Shown here piece after piece: positions 4,999 to 8,952 of a stretch of 8,952 bases of DNA. Both the position numbers and the translations under genes were made by a program. The stretch lies in NCBI GenBank assembly GCA_030377945.1, contig JAUCGD010000121.1, positions 1-8,952 of the forward strand, in the 5' to 3' direction. Origin of the DNA: Desulfobacterales bacterium HSG17. Its GTDB lineage: Bacteria > Desulfobacterota > Desulfobacteria > Desulfobacterales > Desulfococcaceae. Within the stretch, counting starts at the first letter, position 1. Every line of letters starts with the position of its first letter. The notes under the pieces are model-generated. The model saw nothing but the letters and a program-made list of their open reading frames with translations, was not told where the DNA came from and made no database searches.

Positions 4999-6462
4999 TT
5001 AATCCAGTATGTTAAATAGTTTTTCCATACTCTTTTCTAATTGCATTGAACTTCTTTCCCAAATAGCATAAGCTTTTTTAACCGATAACACTTCTCTTTC
5101 AACAATTCTGGAAGATTTTACATATTTTGTTACAAGTAGTGACGAATCATTTTTTAATACATCTTCAACTTTTACTACACGAGCAAAATCCTTGATATTT
5201 TTATAAGTTTTATAAGTTTTAAATATTTTATTTATATGCTTATCTAATAAATAGGATATTGTTTTCTCATTTTTAACTTCATCATAAGCATTAATAAATA
5301 AAATTTTTCCTTTTCTTTTGTCTTCCTTATTTGTTCTTCTAATAAGCAATGCTGATTCCATTGAAGAATTATAAAACAGATTTTTACCAAGCGCGATTAC
5401 ACAATCCACAGTATCCGTTTCTATCATTTTTTTTCGTATTTTCTTTTCATTGTCCCTGAACAGAATACCATGAGGCCAAAGTTGAACACATCTGCCTTCT
5501 TTTTCATCCATACTTTTATGAATATGCTGTTCAAAAGCATAATCCGCGCATCCTTGGGGCGGTGTACCCCAGATGTTTCTCCCATAGGGATCATTAACAA
5601 AACTCTTCCTGTCCCATGATTTTATGGAATACGGCGGATTTGCAAGAATTACATTAAACTTTTTCAACTCGTCATTTTCAAGAAAAGCCGGGCTGGTCAG
5701 GGTATTGCCCCGGACAATGCTGAACTCTTCAATACCGTGCATAAACATATTCATCCGGGCAATGGCAGAGGTTATCAGGTTTATCTCCTGACCGTAAAGC
5801 TTTAGGGTGCGGTATTCCTTGCCTTCTTCTTTTAAATGCAGGGCGCAGTTAAGCAGCAAGCCCCCGGAACCGCAGGTAGGGTCATAAACTTTTTCACCGG
5901 GCTGAGGATTCATAATCATGGTCATCAACTTAACAACAGTACGGTTGGTATAAAACTCCGCAGCAGTATGGCCGCTGTCATCTGCAAACTCTTTTATAAG
6001 ATACTCATAAGCATTGCCCAGCTTATCATCAGCAACACTGGAAAGATTAAGCTTATGCTGAGAATAATGTTCAATCAAATTGATTAAAGTTTCATCGGAA
6101 AGACGGTTTTTATTTGTCCAGCTTGCATCACCGAAAATACCGTAGAGCGTATCCGGGTTAGCTTTTTCAATGGCACGCATGGCATCCTGCAAAGCCACGC
6201 CCACATTAACCGTAGTTTCCCGCACATTCTTCCAGTGTGCACCCTTGGGAACCTGGAAATGGTGGTTTTCAGCAAACTCGGCATATTCAATATCACCGTC
6301 GCTATCTGCAAGGGCATTTTCAAACTCTTCATCGTAAACATCACAGATGCGCTTGAAAAAAAGCAGGGGAAAGATGTATTGTTTATAATCTCCGGCATCA
6401 ATAGTACCTCGCAAGGCTGTTGCTGCTCCCCAGAGATATTTTTCCAGTTCTTGCTGGTTCAT
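4999..6462 (-). CDS. hsdM: Type I N6-adenine methyltransferase subunit HsdM (second paralogue)
   Basis: Methylase subunit of 487 residues that would transfer a methyl group from SAM to adenine N6. An N-terminal HsdM helical domain (YIFPLLFFKRICDVYDEEF, about 29-47) precedes the methylase fold with SAM-binding DPTCGSGG (194-201), catalytic NPPY (275-278) and DPYGRNIWGTPPQG. The C-terminal helix should dock on HsdS. It is a paralogue of hsdM1: about 61 of 95 residues match between EKVYDP and the NPP motif. It is the more divergent copy: motif X reads AEFYTNRT where hsdM1 has GEFYTPRS, and the later strand reads CVQLWPHG instead of MTVVLPHG. The start overlaps the hsdM1 stop as ATGA, with AAAGGGG eight bases upstream. 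Both key motifs are intact, so activity is plausible. Confidence 0.94.
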   Translation of the reverse strand: MNQQELEKYLWGAATALRGTIDAGDYKQYIFPLLFFKRICDVYDEEFENALADSDGDIEYAEFAENHHFQVPKGAHWKNVRETTVNVGVALQDAMRAIEKANPDTLYGIFGDASWTNKNRLSDETLINLIEHYSQHKLNLSSVADDKLGNAYEYLIKEFADDSGHTAAEFYTNRTVVKLMTMIMNPQPGEKVYDPTCGSGGLLLNCALHLKEEGKEYRTLKLYGQEINLITSAIARMNMFMHGIEEFSIVRGNTLTSPAFLENDELKKFNVILANPPYSIKSWDRKSFVNDPYGRNIWGTPPQGCADYAFEQHIHKSMDEKEGRCVQLWPHGILFRDNEKKIRKKMIETDTVDCVIALGKNLFYNSSMESALLIRRTNKEDKRKGKILFINAYDEVKNEKTISYLLDKHINKIFKTYKTYKNIKDFARVVKVEDVLKNDSSLLVTKYVKSSRIVEREVLSVKKAYAIWERSSMQLEKSMEKLFNILD

Positions 6463-7943
6463 TTAACAAACCCCTTTAAAATTGTTTTAAATTTTTTCTC
6501 AGCTTTCAAACTCTCATCCCATGCAGTTTTCAAATCAGCCATAGCCTCCTCAACAGAAGGAAGATTATCCTCAATTATCTTTTCCACATAAAGCGGAATA
6601 TTCAAATTAAAATCATTTTCTTTAATATCTTCAAAACCAGCAGCCTTAACAAAGTTTTCAACATCTTCATAAGCTTTATACCACTCAAAAATCTGCTTTA
6701 CATGCCCAGCTTCCAGGAAATTCTGGGCCCGCCCAACCCGAATCTGCTCAGAAGCATCAATAAACAAAACCTTTTGTTTTTTATGATCTTCCTTATTATG
6801 CTTAAACACCATCACACAGGCAGCCAGAGATGTTCCGTAAAAGATATTTTGCCCCAGACCAATAACAGCCTCTAATAAATCCAGTTCCAGAAGTGCTTTC
6901 CTGATTTTTCCTTCAGCATTTTTTCTAAACAATGCCCCATGAGGAAGAACCACAGTCATGCGGCCATTTTCATTCATGGATTTAACCATATGCTGAACCC
7001 AGGCCATATCACCATTACCTTTTGGCGGAGTACCGGCAATATTTCTGCCATAAGGATCATTAACCCAGTTTTCAGCACCCCAGTCTTTTAAAGAAAAAGG
7101 CGGATTTGCAATAACACAGTCAAAGGTCTGCAATCCGTCAGCCTCGAAAAAAGCAGGATTGCGGAGAGTATCTCCCCTGACTATTTGAAAATCTTCAATA
7201 CCATGCAGGAACATATTCATCCTGGCAATAGAACCTGATGAAAGATTTTTTTCCTGACCAAACAATTTTAATGTTCGGTAATCCTTATTATTTTCTTTAA
7301 GATGGTTAACACATTCAAGAAGCATACCCCCTGTACCGCAGGCAGGATCATAAACTTTTTCACCTTCTTTTGGATCTAAAATCAAGCCAAGCAGATGAAC
7401 CACAGACCGGGGCGTATAAAATTCACCAGCTTTTTTATTGGTTAAATCTGCAAAATGCTTTATGAGATATTCATAAGCCTGACCAAGCATGTCAGGATCA
7501 ACATTTTCATTGGCTAAAATGTATTGTGAAAAATGTTCAATCAGGTCAATGAGCAGTTTATCTGATAATTTGTTTTTATTGCTCCACTGGGCATCCCCGA
7601 AAATTTCGTGAAGATATTTCTGATTGGCCTGCTCAATACAGCGCAAAGCCTGTTCAATGGCTAAACCTACATTAACAGCAGTCTCCCTTACATCAGTCCA
7701 GTGACAGCCTTTTGGCACTTCAAAACGATGGAATTCAGGCAGGGATGCATATTCTTTATCCCCGTCAGATTCTTCAAGAGCCTGCTTAAACTCTTCATCA
7801 TAAACATCTGATATTCGTTTAAAAAATAGCAGGGGAAAGATGTAAACTTTAAAATCCGAGGCATCAACAGGCCCTTTAAGAATCCATGCAGCCTTGGACA
7901 GATACTGCTCAAGCTGTGATAAGCTTATTATATATTTATTCAT
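6459..7943 (-). CDS. hsdM: Type I N6-adenine methyltransferase subunit HsdM (first paralogue)
   Basis: Methylase subunit of 494 residues and first gene of the hsdM-hsdM-hsdS operon. Visible parts are the N-terminal helical domain with YIFPLLFFKRISDVYDEEF (about 34-52), motif X GEFYTPRS (173-180), SAM-binding DPACGTGG (199-206), catalytic NPPF (280-283), DPYGRNIAGTPPKG, and a C-terminal helical tail for HsdS contact. All canonical residues are present. The ATG at 7943 touches the stop codon of the hemerythrin remnant (TAAATG) and no strong ribosome binding site is obvious, the best being AAGGGA about 12 bases upstream. The seven residues before LSQLEQYL are longer than in hsdM2, but no later start fits the alignment. 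No hsdR is adjacent on either side. Confidence 0.95.
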   Translation of the reverse strand: MNKYIISLSQLEQYLSKAAWILKGPVDASDFKVYIFPLLFFKRISDVYDEEFKQALEESDGDKEYASLPEFHRFEVPKGCHWTDVRETAVNVGLAIEQALRCIEQANQKYLHEIFGDAQWSNKNKLSDKLLIDLIEHFSQYILANENVDPDMLGQAYEYLIKHFADLTNKKAGEFYTPRSVVHLLGLILDPKEGEKVYDPACGTGGMLLECVNHLKENNKDYRTLKLFGQEKNLSSGSIARMNMFLHGIEDFQIVRGDTLRNPAFFEADGLQTFDCVIANPPFSLKDWGAENWVNDPYGRNIAGTPPKGNGDMAWVQHMVKSMNENGRMTVVLPHGALFRKNAEGKIRKALLELDLLEAVIGLGQNIFYGTSLAACVMVFKHNKEDHKKQKVLFIDASEQIRVGRAQNFLEAGHVKQIFEWYKAYEDVENFVKAAGFEDIKENDFNLNIPLYVEKIIEDNLPSVEEAMADLKTAWDESLKAEKKFKTILKGFVK

Positions 7944-8171
7944 TTATTGAAAGCATCCCTTGAATTTCAAGTCATTTTCCTTAATATGGGTGACAAGCCA
8001 GTCTGAAAGAAATATCATCACATCTTCTGATAAATCAGCTTTACCTTTATCAAAATCATTTTTAAATGCAAAAATTTTCCCGATAAAATCAGCATGTTCT
8101 TTTTCATGATTTTTTTTATTTAGGTGCTTACCATTTCTTCTTGCAGAAGTATTTATTCTTCTTGCATTTTT
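7944..8171 (-). pseudogene. 5'-truncated bacteriohemerythrin fragment
   Basis: In this frame the last 50 codons or so read as the C-terminal half of a bacteriohemerythrin: NHEKEHADFIGKIFAF with the HxxxH/E ligand pattern, then GKADLSEDVMIFLSDWL and VTHIKEND, which carries the next iron-ligand His and the final Asp, then a Cys near the end. The N-terminal helix with the first His and the usual start region are missing; the frame has no suitable ATG and begins after a stop at 8172-8174. A 10-bp direct repeat (GCAAGAAGAA on the minus strand, at 8135-8144 and 8156-8165) lies just before the homology starts and may mark the deletion. Oxygen or redox binding would need both halves, so I call it a remnant. 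Confidence 0.75.
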
Positions 8172-8215
8172 TTACCTTTCTTTAAATCAGGATATTCAGG
8201 ATATTTGAAATTATT

Positions 8216-8952
8216 CTATTTATCTTTAAACACCGGTATCCTGTAATTCCCCCCAAATTCCATGAAAATTCCGTTAATACCTTGATAGTCAGAAAAATAA
8301 ATATCTTCCCTGGTGTTTGTGTAATTCAATACCTCTTTTGTAAATCCTCCTGTTGAAACAAGCCACATCTGAATTTTCGGAAGAGCGCGACCTGCTTCTT
8401 CAGCTTCCAGGTTCATGGCATTTGCTGCCTGTTCCAGTTTTTTAACCTGTTTAATGCCCATCTTTGTTTTTGTATATTTACATTCGCATATCCAGAACCG
8501 GTCATCAATTTGATCTTCCCTGGCACATACGTCAATCTGGTATTGCCGGGTTCTAAATCCTTTGGCATATTTTGTATCAACAACTCCAAACAGGGGCACT
8601 TGTATTTCCCCGTGTTTTCCGAAAAAATTACCTGGAAGAGTTTCCCTGTTGAATTTCATCATTGTTACCTGGACAATTACTTCCAAAAACCGGCCTTTGA
8701 GATTATTGAACAAATTCTGCTGACTCAGATCAATTTCTTCAACATCTTCAAGATCCTGTTCATATACAAATTTTATAAAGCGCATCAGGCAAATATCATT
8801 AAAAGTATAAAATTTTGCAGCGCTGCGAAATACCAGGTCAGCCAGGTAAAGCTTTTCAATTTTTTCATCAACTGCTTTTTTGGACACATTAAGTTTTTGA
8901 GCAATTTCTTTGGTGTTAACAGGCTGGTTATTGTATTTTGTAAAATAATATA
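8216..8952 (-). CDS. C-terminal part of ATPase/PD-(D/E)xK nuclease-like protein (partial)
   Basis: The reading frame is open to the window edge, so only the C-terminal 245 or so residues are seen; a GTG at 8887 is internal, not a start. The visible part begins with a winged-helix segment (PVNTKEIAQKLNVSKKAVDE), continues with YTFNDICLMRFIKFVYEQ, which resembles the linker after the ATPase domain in archaeal-type (ATPase_2) proteins, and ends in a nuclease-like domain with QIDVCARE and ICECKY, a D...ExK pattern. Such proteins usually pair an N-terminal P-loop ATPase with a C-terminal DUF234-like nuclease. The ATPase domain lies outside the window, so the full identity is inference. It has none of the HsdR helicase motifs and should not be read as the R subunit of the neighbouring operon. 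Confidence 0.65.
   Translation of the reverse strand, partial: YYFTKYNNQPVNTKEIAQKLNVSKKAVDEKIEKLYLADLVFRSAAKFYTFNDICLMRFIKFVYEQDLEDVEEIDLSQQNLFNNLKGRFLEVIVQVTMMKFNRETLPGNFFGKHGEIQVPLFGVVDTKYAKGFRTRQYQIDVCAREDQIDDRFWICECKYTKTKMGIKQVKKLEQAANAMNLEAEEAGRALPKIQMWLVSTGGFTKEVLNYTNTREDIYFSDYQGINGIFMEFGGNYRIPVFKDK

Noticed and set aside
5836..7912. ORFs of 74-118 codons inside the two hsdM genes, on both strands
   Set aside because: They are alternative frames of strongly conserved methylase sequence and are not independent genes.
8216..8952. HsdR subunit of the type I system
   Set aside because: No SF2 helicase motifs are visible; the winged helix and C-terminal D...ExK layout differ from HsdR, whose nuclease domain is N-terminal.
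1..8952. tRNA, rRNA or riboswitch genes
   Set aside because: I saw no cloverleaf, rRNA-like or recognisable riboswitch sequence on either strand.

Overview
The window is AT-rich DNA (roughly one third G+C by eye) in which every supportable gene lies on the minus strand, so the biological reading direction is from position 8952 to position 1. Gene content is bacterial and accessory: a type I modification operon, a RecF/ABC-like ATPase, a Uma2-type nuclease, and several intact or broken antitoxin-like genes, interrupted by palindromic mobile repeats. Palindromic elements of the GTCCC-N3-GGGAC type, dispersed ACAGATT repeats, a bacteriohemerythrin remnant and abundant Uma2/toxin-antitoxin debris would suit a large, repeat-rich genome such as the Desulfobacterota (Desulfonema-like). 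That placement is an inference from impression, not from a marker gene.

Right part (8952-7944): the C-terminal part of a protein running off the window edge, with a winged-helix segment followed by a PD-(D/E)xK nuclease-like domain. It is most like the tail of an archaeal-type ATPase. Next comes a 5'-truncated bacteriohemerythrin fragment whose stop codon directly touches the start codon of the next gene.

Centre (7943-3786): hsdM1, hsdM2 and hsdS form a tight operon. The two methylase genes are clearly paralogous, both keep the SAM and NPP(F/Y) motifs, and they overlap by ATGA; hsdS follows after 7 bases and has two target-recognition domains. No hsdR is present in the window. The simplest reading is a type I DNA adenine methyltransferase with two different M subunits on one S subunit, acting as a modification-only complex or with an R subunit encoded elsewhere.

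Left part (3785-1): a rearranged, decaying stretch bounded by two copies, in opposite orientation, of a roughly 155-bp palindromic MITE/REP-like element (1-120, cut by the window edge, and 3531-3685). Between them lie a truncated second copy of the start of the ATPase gene, an orphan antitoxin-like gene, a 34-codon UPF0175-like stub translationally coupled to a DUF6508 gene, a Uma2-family nuclease gene, a Phd/YefM antitoxin whose toxin appears lost, and a complete COG3950-type ATPase. A 249-bp segment (antitoxin tail, intergenic repeat, ATPase N-terminus) occurs twice, at 1264-1512 and 3282-3530, and one palindromic element begins exactly where the second copy ends.

Overall this looks like a piece of defence island: an active-looking modification operon beside a graveyard of toxin-antitoxin and ATPase modules. 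The most unusual points are the coupled pair of divergent hsdM genes, the Ala in place of the Walker B glutamate in the ATPase, and the palindromic element sitting at the duplication breakpoint.
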